8,250 nt of DNA from Richelia sp. UBA3308 (GTDB lineage: Bacteria > Cyanobacteriota > Cyanobacteriia > Cyanobacteriales > Nostocaceae), in NCBI GenBank assembly GCA_002361335.1, contig DESS01000020.1:37687-45936 (forward strand), written 5' to 3'. The position numbers and the translations under genes are program-made. The notes under the pieces were generated by a model, which saw only the letters and a program-made list of their open reading frames with translations, ran no database searches and was not told where the DNA came from. Numbering within the stretch: position 1 is the stretch's first letter; each line of letters opens with the position of its first letter. Shown one piece after another: positions 1 through 6,585 of this stretch.

Positions 1-65
1 CTTGGTTATATAGTAAGTAATTAACCGCACTTGATATCAATCGCTACCCGGAAGTTAAAAGTATC

Positions 66-85
66 AAGGTAATAAGTATTACCTT
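66..85. promoter_or_regulatory. Perfect 9+9 bp dyad with an NtcA-like core
   Basis: The arms AAGGTAATA and TATTACCTT are exact reverse complements around a 2-bp centre (AG). Inside the dyad, 69-82 reads GTA, eight bases, TAC, which is the consensus of the cyanobacterial nitrogen regulator NtcA. With a 3-base bulge the symmetry extends to TATC on the left and GATA on the right. A 2-base centre is too small for a good RNA loop, so a protein-binding site is more likely than a terminator. A possible -10 (TACAAT at 109-114) lies 26 bases beyond the TAC, slightly more than is usual at NtcA-activated promoters. NtcA binding is inferred. Confidence 0.4.
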
Positions 86-172
86 ATTGATAAATCAAGG
101 AGCTTGTATACAATTTATTTTTTGGTAGCATCAAGTTTATTTTATTATTTATAAATAAAAATATTTCTTCCT

Positions 173-198
173 AGGGCTAAACACAGGAATATAGCCCT
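173..198. other. Stem-loop candidate, 7-bp stem
   Basis: AGGGCTA at 173-179 and TAGCCCT at 192-198 are exact reverse complements around a 12-base loop. They form one of the few GC-containing patches in the leader. No T-run follows on the plus strand, so it does not look like an intrinsic terminator in that direction. It could be an RNA hairpin in a long leader or an operator. Confidence 0.35.
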
Positions 199-232
199 TA
201 AGCGCAATTACTAATCGATATTCAACTGTTCA

Positions 233-245
233 TATCAACTTGATA
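233..245. promoter_or_regulatory. Palindrome overlapping a possible -35 element
   Basis: TATCAA, C, TTGATA is a perfect 6+1+6 palindrome. Its right arm is also the best -35-like hexamer in the leader, so a protein bound here could affect that proposed promoter. Related half-sites recur at 31-40 and 87-98. The regulatory role is inferred from symmetry and repetition only. Confidence 0.3.
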
Positions 246-278
246 CAAGCATATTATTACGCGTATTTATACTTAAAA

Positions 279-303
279 TATCAGTTAAAAACATCAACTG
301 ATA
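279..303. other. Inverted repeat, 8-bp arms
   Basis: TATCAGTT at 279-286 and AACTGATA at 296-303 are exact reverse complements separated by nine bases. The arms are AT-rich, so the RNA hairpin would be weak and an operator is equally possible. There is no following T-run. Confidence 0.3.
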
Positions 304-344
304 ACACTAGTCAGTATAAATTCTGAACTCATTTAGTTACAGTA

Positions 345-368
345 TAAGTTATATGTAGTAAGTTATAT
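345..368 (+). repeat. 10-bp direct repeat just before the kinase gene
   Basis: TAAGTTATAT occurs at 345-354 and again at 359-368, a 14-bp period. Each copy contains a TATAT that could act as a -10 core. The shorter GTTATATAG also recurs at 5-13 and 362-370. The function is unknown; the pair may be a regulator-binding repeat or a duplicated promoter element. Confidence 0.35.
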
Positions 369-447
369 AGCATCTACTACGTAACAGTGTACTTAATCTT
401 GTATAATCCTGATTTTTTAGCAATTGAAAACTGGTGGTTAAAACTAC

Positions 448-451
448 AGGA
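448..451 (+). promoter_or_regulatory. Shine-Dalgarno that decides the kinase start
   Basis: AGGA sits seven bases before the ATG at 459. The frame is open further upstream to a GTG at 387, but no purine-rich ribosome-binding sequence precedes that GTG. This favours the ATG. Confidence 0.55.
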
Positions 452-458
452 ATTGTTA

Positions 459-3400
459 ATGTCGCCAGCTTTTGATGAGTATTTCCATCGCCTATTGGTT
501 GCTGTTTTGTTGTTAGCGATCGCGATAATTTTTTTTGTTGGAAAAATATTATTGTCAGGGAAGCAGGAATTAAAGCAGGAAAGAATTCAACGCCAAGAAG
601 CAGAGGAAGTGCTAGTTTTAAGTCAAAATCGCTTAAAATTACTGAATATGATTTTGACTGGTGTTCCTTTGGGGATGTCAGTTGATGAGATAATTGAAAA
701 TACGATCAAACAACTGAATAAATATTTTCCTGATTTAAAAGTCGGTTTTTCTAGTATGGATAACAACGGTATTTTCAAAGTTATTCATGCTGTAGAAATG
801 GCGAATATGCCACAAATGAAAGGCTTTATTGCTGACTTAAAAGCGGCTCCAGATTACTTTAATACTTTAGTTAATGGTCAAAAATTTATAGTTGAAAATG
901 TTGGAGAAGATCGACGTTTAACATCTTTAATATCTGATTTTGTAAAAATTGGGAATCAAGCTATTTTAGAAATACCCTTACGAGATTCCGGCGGATTAAT
1001 TGGTATACTTGGTTTTTATTCACAGCGATCGCGAAAATGGAGCGAACATGAAATTACTACAATTACTGAAGTTGCTAACTATTTAATTGTGGTAATTAGA
1101 GACGTTCAAACTCAACAAGAACATGAAAAAATAGAAATAGAACTTAGAGAAAGTGAAGCATTTTTACGAGCGCTTTATGAAGTAGCAGCAGCGCGTAATT
1201 TTGGTTTTGAGCAACGCATTCAATATTTATTAGCAATGGGATGTCAAACATTTGATTTAGAGTTTGGCATATTGGCGCGAATTGAAGATAATCGTTATAA
1301 CGTAACTGTGGCACAGGTTCCTTATAGTTTTCTCTATGCCGGATATAGTATAGAATTAGAAAAAACTTTCTCTTGCGAAGTTTTAGAAAATGATGAACCT
1401 TTGTTAATTGAACATAGTAAAAATTCTTCTTGGTACAATCATCCCGGTTACCAATTCTTTGGTATGGAATCTTACATGGGTACGCGAGTATTAGTTGGGG
1501 GAAAAGTTCATAGTACTCTTTCGTTTTCCAGCCTCAAACCGCGACAGCAACGGTTTAAGAGTGCATACAGAGAATTATTAAAATTAATGGCACAATGGGT
1601 TGGCAGCCAAATTGAAAGGGAGCTTGCTGAAAAAGCGATTAAACAACAATTTCATCGGGCTTTGTTACTTAAACAAATTACCCATGAAATTCGTCGAAGT
1701 TTGGATGCAAAACAAATTTTTGAAACTACTGCGATTCAAATTGCCAATGCTTTTAAGGTTAATCGTTGTTTAATTCATAAATATATACCTGGTTCAATTT
1801 CTAAGATTCCCACAGTGGTGGAGCATTTAGAAGCCCGTTATCCTTCCATGCGACATTATCAAATACCAATCCTTGGTAATCCCCACGCCGAGAAAATGTT
1901 ATCTCAAGATAGTGCGATCGCTACATCAAATGTGTTTACAGAACCCCTGTTAGAATCTGAGTTAGATATATGTGTAAAAATGCAAATCAAGTCTATGTTA
2001 GCGATTCGTACTTCCTATCAAGGTGAACCGAATGGTAGTATAGTATTGCATCAATGTAATTATTATCGTCAGTGGACTAGGGATGAAATCGAATTATTAG
2101 AATCCGTCGCGGCACAAGTAGGAATTGCTCTTGCTCAAGCTCGTCTTTTGCAACAAGAAACTCAACATAATCTTGAACTTACGATTAAAAATAATCAATT
2201 AGAGCAAGCAAAACGAGACGCTGAAGCTGCCAATATTGCCAAGAGTGAATTTTTAGCAATGATGAGCCACGAAATCCGCACGCCAATGAATGCGGTGATT
2301 GGTATGAGCGGGTTGTTATTGGATATGGATTTAACTCCACGACAGTTAGATTTTGTGGAAACTATTTGTAGTAGTAGCGATACATTGCTAGCTATTATTA
2401 ATGATATTTTAGACTTTTCTAAAATTGAATCGGGTAAATTAGATTTAGAAAAAGTTCCGTTTAATTTGCTCCATTGTGTAGAAGAATCTTTAAATTTATT
2501 AACTTCTCAAGCAGCTGCCAAAAACTTAGATTTAGCCTACACCATTGACAGCGAAACTCCAACTACAATTGTGGGAGATATAACCCGAGTACGACAAATA
2601 TTAATAAATTTACTTAGTAATGCAGTTAAATTTACCGAAACTGGTGAAATAGTTGTTTCTGTAACAGCAAAACAATTAACTAGTAAATTATCAACAAATA
2701 ATTATCAAATTCAATTTGCCGTTAGAGATACTGGGATTGGTATTCCCCAAGATAAGATAAACCGATTATTTAATCCCTTTACCCAGATTGATGCTTCCAT
2801 GACTCGTCAATATGGGGGTACTGGATTGGGTTTAGCAATTAGCAAACGCTTAAGTGAAATTATGGGTGGTACCATACGGGTAGAAAGTACACCGCAAATA
2901 GGTTCTACATTTTATTTTACGATTGTAGCCCAATCGGTACCAAGTTCGACAGCGATCGATCTAGATAATATTCAACCATCATTTGTCGGTAAACGATTAT
3001 TGGTAGTAGACGACAACGTCACCAATCTTGAAATTTTGACATTACAAATCCAGAAATGGGGAATTATAGTTTTCACCGCTACACAAGGTTGGCAAGCTTT
3101 AGAATTAATTAATTCCGAATCAAAATTTGATATGGCGATCGTTGATATGCGAATGCCACAAATGGATGGTTTAACATTGGCAGAGCGGATTCATTCTATA
3201 CGGGGTTATGAACAATTGCCTGTAGTAATTGTAGCTGAATGTGATAGATTAACTCAACAACAAATTGCAGCTAAATCCGAATATGTGACTCTCCTGAGCA
3301 AACCAATCAAACAATCCCAACTTTACAATACCTGCCTGCGTATTTTATCCGGAAAACAGATTTCTGTTTTACCCAGAGCATCTTCAATGTCAAAATTTGA

Positions 3401-4223
3401 TTCACAATTAGGCGAAAAATTACCTTTACGGATTCTTTTGGTAGAAGATATGCCTTTAAATCGGAAAGTCGCTTTACATATGCTGCAAAAATTGGGCTAT
3501 GGCGCTGATGTTGCTAGTAATGGATTGGAAGCCCTTGAGAGTTTGCGCCATCAAGATTACGATATCATTTTTATGGACGTACAAATGCCAGAAATGGACG
3601 GATTGCAGGCAACAAGGCGTATTTCTAAAGAATGGTTGCCCCAAAATCGTCCATGGATTGTTGCCATTACTGCCAACGCCATGCAAGGCGACAGAGAAGA
3701 ATGTTTGAATGCGGGAATGAATGACTATATTAGTAAACCCATTCGCATTGAAGCTTTAATTGAAATTTTCAATAACTATAAAAATTTACAACAGTCATTA
3801 AATAATGACTCAGATTCTACTGTTGTTTTTAATCGGGAAAAATCACAATATAGTTCATTAGAAGTTATTGATACAGAAATATTAGAAGATTTAAAACATG
3901 TGGCAGGAGATGATGCGAGCGACATTGTAGCGGAATTCATTGATAGTTACCTCGAAGATGCACCGCCAAAACTGCAAGAAATTAATCGTGCCACCGAGGC
4001 AGATGATGCCGAAGCTCTACGTAATTATGCTCATGCTTTAAGATCATTGAGCGTTACAATTGGTGCCATGTTCCTGGCTCAGATATGCACAGAATTAGAA
4101 ACAATAGCCAGAAATGGGACTACATACGGTGCTTCTAGTTTAGTAAAAAAACTTCATACAGAGTATCAACGGGTAGAAAAAGCTTTGCAACTACAGTATC
4201 CTATCAGGAGGCATCATGATTAA
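459..4223 (+). CDS. Hybrid sensor histidine kinase: TM, 3x GAF, HisKA, HATPase, 2x REC, HPt
   Basis: This 1254-residue membrane-anchored kinase carries a whole phosphorelay in one chain. One membrane helix (about 11-32) is followed by a charged linker and three GAF-like domains (about 70-215, 240-385, 400-560). HisKA has phosphoacceptor His604 in HEIRTP. The ATPase shows the N box around Asn721, G1 DTGIGIP 757-763 and G2 GGTGLGLAI 786-794. REC1 has Asp851/Asp852, Asp896 and Lys948, but Ala926 where Thr/Ser is expected. REC2 is complete (Asp997, Asp1040, Thr1071, Lys1093). A C-terminal HPt has His1192 in AHALRS. No GAF has the Cys-His chromophore motif of phytochromes, so the signal is unknown. 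The start at 459 rests on its Shine-Dalgarno; GTG 387 would add 24 residues. The end overlaps the next gene by 8 bp, and that response regulator is the likely phosphoryl acceptor. Confidence 0.95.
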   Translation: MSPAFDEYFHRLLVAVLLLAIAIIFFVGKILLSGKQELKQERIQRQEAEEVLVLSQNRLKLLNMILTGVPLGMSVDEIIENTIKQLNKYFPDLKVGFSSMDNNGIFKVIHAVEMANMPQMKGFIADLKAAPDYFNTLVNGQKFIVENVGEDRRLTSLISDFVKIGNQAILEIPLRDSGGLIGILGFYSQRSRKWSEHEITTITEVANYLIVVIRDVQTQQEHEKIEIELRESEAFLRALYEVAAARNFGFEQRIQYLLAMGCQTFDLEFGILARIEDNRYNVTVAQVPYSFLYAGYSIELEKTFSCEVLENDEPLLIEHSKNSSWYNHPGYQFFGMESYMGTRVLVGGKVHSTLSFSSLKPRQQRFKSAYRELLKLMAQWVGSQIERELAEKAIKQQFHRALLLKQITHEIRRSLDAKQIFETTAIQIANAFKVNRCLIHKYIPGSISKIPTVVEHLEARYPSMRHYQIPILGNPHAEKMLSQDSAIATSNVFTEPLLESELDICVKMQIKSMLAIRTSYQGEPNGSIVLHQCNYYRQWTRDEIELLESVAAQVGIALAQARLLQQETQHNLELTIKNNQLEQAKRDAEAANIAKSEFLAMMSHEIRTPMNAVIGMSGLLLDMDLTPRQLDFVETICSSSDTLLAIINDILDFSKIESGKLDLEKVPFNLLHCVEESLNLLTSQAAAKNLDLAYTIDSETPTTIVGDITRVRQILINLLSNAVKFTETGEIVVSVTAKQLTSKLSTNNYQIQFAVRDTGIGIPQDKINRLFNPFTQIDASMTRQYGGTGLGLAISKRLSEIMGGTIRVESTPQIGSTFYFTIVAQSVPSSTAIDLDNIQPSFVGKRLLVVDDNVTNLEILTLQIQKWGIIVFTATQGWQALELINSESKFDMAIVDMRMPQMDGLTLAERIHSIRGYEQLPVVIVAECDRLTQQQIAAKSEYVTLLSKPIKQSQLYNTCLRILSGKQISVLPRASSMSKFDSQLGEKLPLRILLVEDMPLNRKVALHMLQKLGYGADVASNGLEALESLRHQDYDIIFMDVQMPEMDGLQATRRISKEWLPQNRPWIVAITANAMQGDREECLNAGMNDYISKPIRIEALIEIFNNYKNLQQSLNNDSDSTVVFNREKSQYSSLEVIDTEILEDLKHVAGDDASDIVAEFIDSYLEDAPPKLQEINRATEADDAEALRNYAHALRSLSVTIGAMFLAQICTELETIARNGTTYGASSLVKKLHTEYQRVEKALQLQYPIRRHHD
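516..523. repeat. HIP1 octamer (GCGATCGC), first of four
   Basis: Perfect highly iterated palindromes occur here and at 1025-1032, 1914-1921 and 7080-7087, all within coding sequence. HIP1 is strongly over-represented in many cyanobacterial genomes, which supports the taxonomic assignment. Confidence 0.9.
4206..4211 (+). promoter_or_regulatory. AGGAGG Shine-Dalgarno inside the end of the kinase gene
   Basis: A full consensus AGGAGG lies four bases before the ATG at 4216, within the last codons of the kinase (it encodes Arg-Arg). The spacing is short but workable. Together with the 8-bp gene overlap it points to coupled translation of the two proteins. Confidence 0.8.
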
Positions 4224-5163
4224 TCCCAACTTACAGAATAACCCACCCCAAATTCTCGTAGTAGACGATCAAAAAACTTTACGATTAGTGTTGCATACAG
4301 TAATGGAGAAGCAGGGATATCGAACAATACAAGCCTATAATGGACAACACTGTTTAGAAATTTGTCAAAAGGTAACGCCAGACATAATTTTACTAGATGC
4401 CATGATGCCTCGAATGGATGGCTTTGAATGCTGTACCAAATTACAAACACTTATGGGGGATAATTGTCCGCCAATTTTAATGATAACAGTTCTGGATGAC
4501 CAAGAATCAGTAGAACGAGCTTTTCAGGTGGGAGCAAGCGATTACATTACAAAACCCATCGATTGGAATGTACTTGCAAGGAGAGTTAATCGTTTACTAA
4601 CATCTGGTTGGGCAATATCAGAAACCCGCCGCCAAATTGAAAAGGAATGTCGATTAACAGTAAGTTTAGAAACAGCAAATCGAGAATTACAAAACCTTGT
4701 TTATACAGATATTTTAACTAAAGTTGCCAGTCGTTCCTATTTTGACGAATATTTACAGCGCGAATGGAAACGATTGCAAAAGTATCAGTTACCTCTGTCT
4801 TTAATTCTGTGTAAAATTGATTTTTTAGAACTAGATTATCCAGCTAAAGATAAATATTTGTGTAAAATTGCTAATATTATCCGTAAATGTAAAAGGCGCT
4901 CCACAGATTTTATTGCCCGCTACGATGATGACGAATTTGCGATAATTTCGGCGAATACCAAAACCGAAAAAGCAAAAAAATTAGTCAAAAAAATTAAAAC
5001 TTATATTAATTTATTAGAGATAGAACACGAACATCTTAACATTAATTTCGCAGCTACCACTATGATTCCTGATTCCGAATCATCTGTAGATAAATTACTT
5101 AAAAATGTAAAACAAAAATTATCAATTAATAATGATCAATTAACAATTATCAACTATTCATGA
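4216..5163 (+). CDS. Response regulator: REC plus degenerate GGDEF domain
   Basis: This 315-residue soluble protein is the probable partner of the upstream kinase. The REC domain (about 12-128) is complete: Asp17/Asp18, phosphorylatable Asp61, Thr91, Lys113. A short helical linker leads to a GGDEF-like domain (about 157-300) opening with LVYTDILTKVASRSYF, which matches the usual family start. The signature is DDDEF (237-241) rather than GGDEF. The metal-binding region has Lys200 where the first Asp is expected (Asp202 is kept), and the usual GH and GD motifs are missing. Diguanylate cyclase activity is therefore unlikely. Arg228-x-x-Asp231 stands five residues before the signature, exactly the inhibitory c-di-GMP site position, so the domain may bind c-di-GMP. 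The last dozen residues come from AT-rich repeat-like DNA. The start is fixed by AGGAGG. A PleD-like regulator that lost catalysis is the best reading. Confidence 0.93.
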   Translation: MINPNLQNNPPQILVVDDQKTLRLVLHTVMEKQGYRTIQAYNGQHCLEICQKVTPDIILLDAMMPRMDGFECCTKLQTLMGDNCPPILMITVLDDQESVERAFQVGASDYITKPIDWNVLARRVNRLLTSGWAISETRRQIEKECRLTVSLETANRELQNLVYTDILTKVASRSYFDEYLQREWKRLQKYQLPLSLILCKIDFLELDYPAKDKYLCKIANIIRKCKRRSTDFIARYDDDEFAIISANTKTEKAKKLVKKIKTYINLLEIEHEHLNINFAATTMIPDSESSVDKLLKNVKQKLSINNDQLTIINYS

Positions 5164-5212
5164 AGTAAGAAGTAAGAAGTAAGAAGGAAGAAGGAAGAAG
5201 GAAGAAGGAAGA
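5164..5212. repeat. Tandem heptamer array, purine-rich, seven units
   Basis: Immediately after the stop codon come three copies of AGTAAGA and then four of AGGAAGA, all in register with no interruptions (49 bp). This fits the short tandemly repeated repetitive (STRR) heptamers known from heterocystous cyanobacteria. Copy number probably varies between strains. Confidence 0.9.
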
Positions 5213-5263
5213 ATAACATTTTTTCCACTGTTCCCTATTCCCTATTTCCTGTTCCCTTTTTTT
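5207..5263 (+). terminator. Possible terminator built from repeat DNA
   Basis: GGAAGAA at 5207-5213 can pair with TTTTTCC at 5220-5226 (one G-U pair) around a 6-base loop. The purine heptamers can also pair imperfectly, about five of seven positions per unit, with the pyrimidine heptamers at 5231-5258. Runs of seven T follow at 5257-5263 and 5269-5275. The position after the last plus-strand gene fits termination, but the stem is weak. Confidence 0.3.
5231..5258. repeat. Tandem heptamer array, pyrimidine-rich, four units
   Basis: The units are TTCCCTA, TTCCCTA, TTTCCTG and TTCCCTT in perfect 7-bp register. A diverged fifth unit may precede them at 5224-5230. This is a second STRR-type array 18 bp after the purine array and roughly complementary to it. 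Confidence 0.8.
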
Positions 5264-5335
5264 AAATATTTTTTTAGCATACCAAGTACGGAAGAGCCAA
5301 ATTTATTTATGTGGATTCCTTCTGATTTCTAAGTC

Positions 5336-5356
5336 GGGCATGGGGCATTAGACATT
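5336..5356. repeat. Short GGGCATG/GGGCATT heptamer array, three units
   Basis: The units are GGGCATG, GGGCATT and AGACATT in 7-bp register. This third heptamer family lies in the same convergent intergenic region. The rest of 5264-5441 shows no gene, and I see no convincing terminator for the minus-strand exchanger there. Confidence 0.6.
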
Positions 5357-5441
5357 GGAAAAGACTATTAATACTTAGATAATTGGTGGTGAAATTTTCT
5401 TCATGGGGAGTGCTTTCTTAATAGTTTGATGAATAATTGAT

Positions 5442-6443
5442 TTAACCCAAATAAATAATATACATGCCACCAATATATAAAACAATTAAGCCCAAAACAT
5501 CATAACTAAGACGTAACCTTGTTGGACATGTTGCACGATAAATTAATCCTACAATCGCCAGAGAAGTCATCATCATTGCTACAACCGCAGTGAAAATATG
5601 CACATTGTCTACTTTCGTCCATAAATCACCTTGAACATAAACAACATCGTAAACACCCAAGATTGCCATATTAAAAATATTGGAACCAAAAATATTAGAA
5701 ATTGCTAAATCAACAGCATTTAATCGTACCGCAGCGATTCCAGCAGCAACTTCGGGAAGCGATGTAGTTATTGCCAGTAACAAAGAACCAATAAAACTTT
5801 CTCCCAATCCCGTCTCTTGCACAACTTTGTCTCCCAACCAAGCCAACCATACCCCGAGTACTACTATTGCCAGGGAAGATAAACCAAACAATAGATACGC
5901 TGTTCGCGGTTTGACGTGGGAATACTCATAAGCTTCACCTTCTTGCTCTAATACCTCCTTACGCCGATTCATTTCAAACTTAGCAATCAAACGAGCGCTA
6001 ATTAAGTAAAACACTATTAGCACAATACTGGGAATACCAATCCAACCCAACATTGGATGTATATTCATCTGCCCCAAGAATATCCCAACTCCAGCAACAC
6101 CCAAAAGCAAACAACCCAAACCAGCCGCCAAACTGTGACTAACCTGGGCTTGTTGAAAAAGTGGACCTCCTCCAGTAATAATATCTAATATTGCCAGAAT
6201 CATTAAATTAAATAAACAGCTACCAAATATACCACCCGCTGCTAAATCTGGTGCATCGAGATAATTCACCGCACTCACACCCGTAGCTAATTCCGGTAAA
6301 GAAGTGCTTCCAGCAAGTAAAATAGCGCCTACCCAATTTCGTCCCAAACCACTCTTCTCAGCCACCATATCGGCGCTTTGCGAAAGTTTTGAACTTACTA
6401 CTATCACTAGCGCTATACATATAATGACTTGAATCCAAAGCAT
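5442..6443 (-). CDS. CaCA-family cation/Ca2+ exchanger
   Basis: This 333-residue integral membrane protein of the Ca2+/cation antiporter superfamily probably exports Ca2+ (or a similar cation) in exchange for Na+ or H+. Two alpha repeats are visible. Repeat 1 has GSTSLPELATG (45-55) and GIFGSCLFN (71-79); repeat 2 has ITTSLPEVAAG (225-235) and NIFGSNIFN (250-258). The ion-binding Thr/Ser and Glu are kept in both (Thr47, Ser48, Glu51; Thr227, Ser228, Glu231), but repeat 1 has Gly71 where repeat 2 has Asn250. About ten hydrophobic helices flank a central charged loop (about 152-180), the usual 5+5 layout. The ATG is preceded by AGAGG at ten bases. It lies 201 bp after the MscS gene on the same strand, so co-transcription is possible but unproven. 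The exact ion specificity cannot be read from sequence. Confidence 0.93.
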   Translation of the reverse strand: MLWIQVIICIALVIVVSSKLSQSADMVAEKSGLGRNWVGAILLAGSTSLPELATGVSAVNYLDAPDLAAGGIFGSCLFNLMILAILDIITGGGPLFQQAQVSHSLAAGLGCLLLGVAGVGIFLGQMNIHPMLGWIGIPSIVLIVFYLISARLIAKFEMNRRKEVLEQEGEAYEYSHVKPRTAYLLFGLSSLAIVVLGVWLAWLGDKVVQETGLGESFIGSLLLAITTSLPEVAAGIAAVRLNAVDLAISNIFGSNIFNMAILGVYDVVYVQGDLWTKVDNVHIFTAVVAMMMTSLAIVGLIYRATCPTRLRLSYDVLGLIVLYIGGMYIIYLG

Positions 6444-6445
6444 TT

Positions 6446-6456
6446 AGGATGATCCT
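6446..6456. promoter_or_regulatory. Small palindrome next to the exchanger ribosome-binding site
   Basis: AGGAT, G, ATCCT is a perfect 5+1+5 palindrome between the exchanger ATG and its AGAGG (6454-6458 on the minus strand), overlapping the latter. It could influence translation or bind a regulator, but it is short enough to be chance. Confidence 0.2.
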
Positions 6457-6515
6457 CTTTTTGCTGTTTATCAGATGATATGTTAGTACTTGATGATGCG
6501 ATTTGTAAGCTGTTT

Positions 6516-6529
6516 ATTCGTAATTCGTA
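6516..6529. repeat. Two-unit heptamer repeat (ATTCGTA)
   Basis: Two adjacent exact copies of ATTCGTA lie in the gap between the exchanger and channel genes. The array is short, but it has the same 7-bp period as the arrays downstream of the response regulator. Confidence 0.5.
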
Positions 6530-6585
6530 ATCAAAATCAAAGTTTACCAGGAGTTTAATTAATGCAGGTTGTTGCATAAAACTAC

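Larger units (their letters stand above)
1..458. other. Gene-free AT-rich leader upstream of the histidine kinase
   Basis: No reading frame of useful length on either strand fits this stretch, and it is dense in stop codons. It holds several symmetric elements, listed separately: a 20-bp dyad at 66-85, a stem-loop at 173-198, a palindrome at 233-245, a stem-loop at 279-303, and a 10-mer direct repeat at 345-368. One weak sigma70-like promoter can be proposed: TTGATA at 240-245, an 18-bp spacer, then TATTTA at 264-269. It would leave a leader of roughly 180 nt before the ATG at 459. The unusual length and the number of dyads suggest a regulated promoter region, which is inference. Confidence 0.6.

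Noticed and set aside
31..98. FNR-type boxes (TTGAT-N4-ATCAA)
   Set aside because: The half-sites match, but the spacers are 0 and 2 bases rather than 4, and no FNR regulator is expected as typical in cyanobacteria.
173..198. Rho-independent terminator of a gene left of the window
   Set aside because: The stem is only 7 bp with a 12-base loop and no T-run follows on the plus strand.
3474..3708. Two short open frames, one on each strand, inside the kinase REC2
   Set aside because: Both lie wholly within the strongly supported kinase frame and encode nothing recognisable.
4220..4450. Minus-strand 76-residue frame inside the regulator
   Set aside because: It is antisense to the conserved REC domain and has no family resemblance.
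4699..5120. Active diguanylate cyclase
   Set aside because: The signature is DDDEF, the first metal-binding Asp is Lys200, and the GH/GD motifs are absent, so catalysis is unlikely.
5164..5258. CRISPR-like array
   Set aside because: The units are 7 bp, contiguous and without spacers; this is tandem repeat DNA.
5680..5931. Plus-strand 83-residue frame within the exchanger
   Set aside because: It is antisense to the alpha-2 repeat of the exchanger; a shadow of a conserved region.
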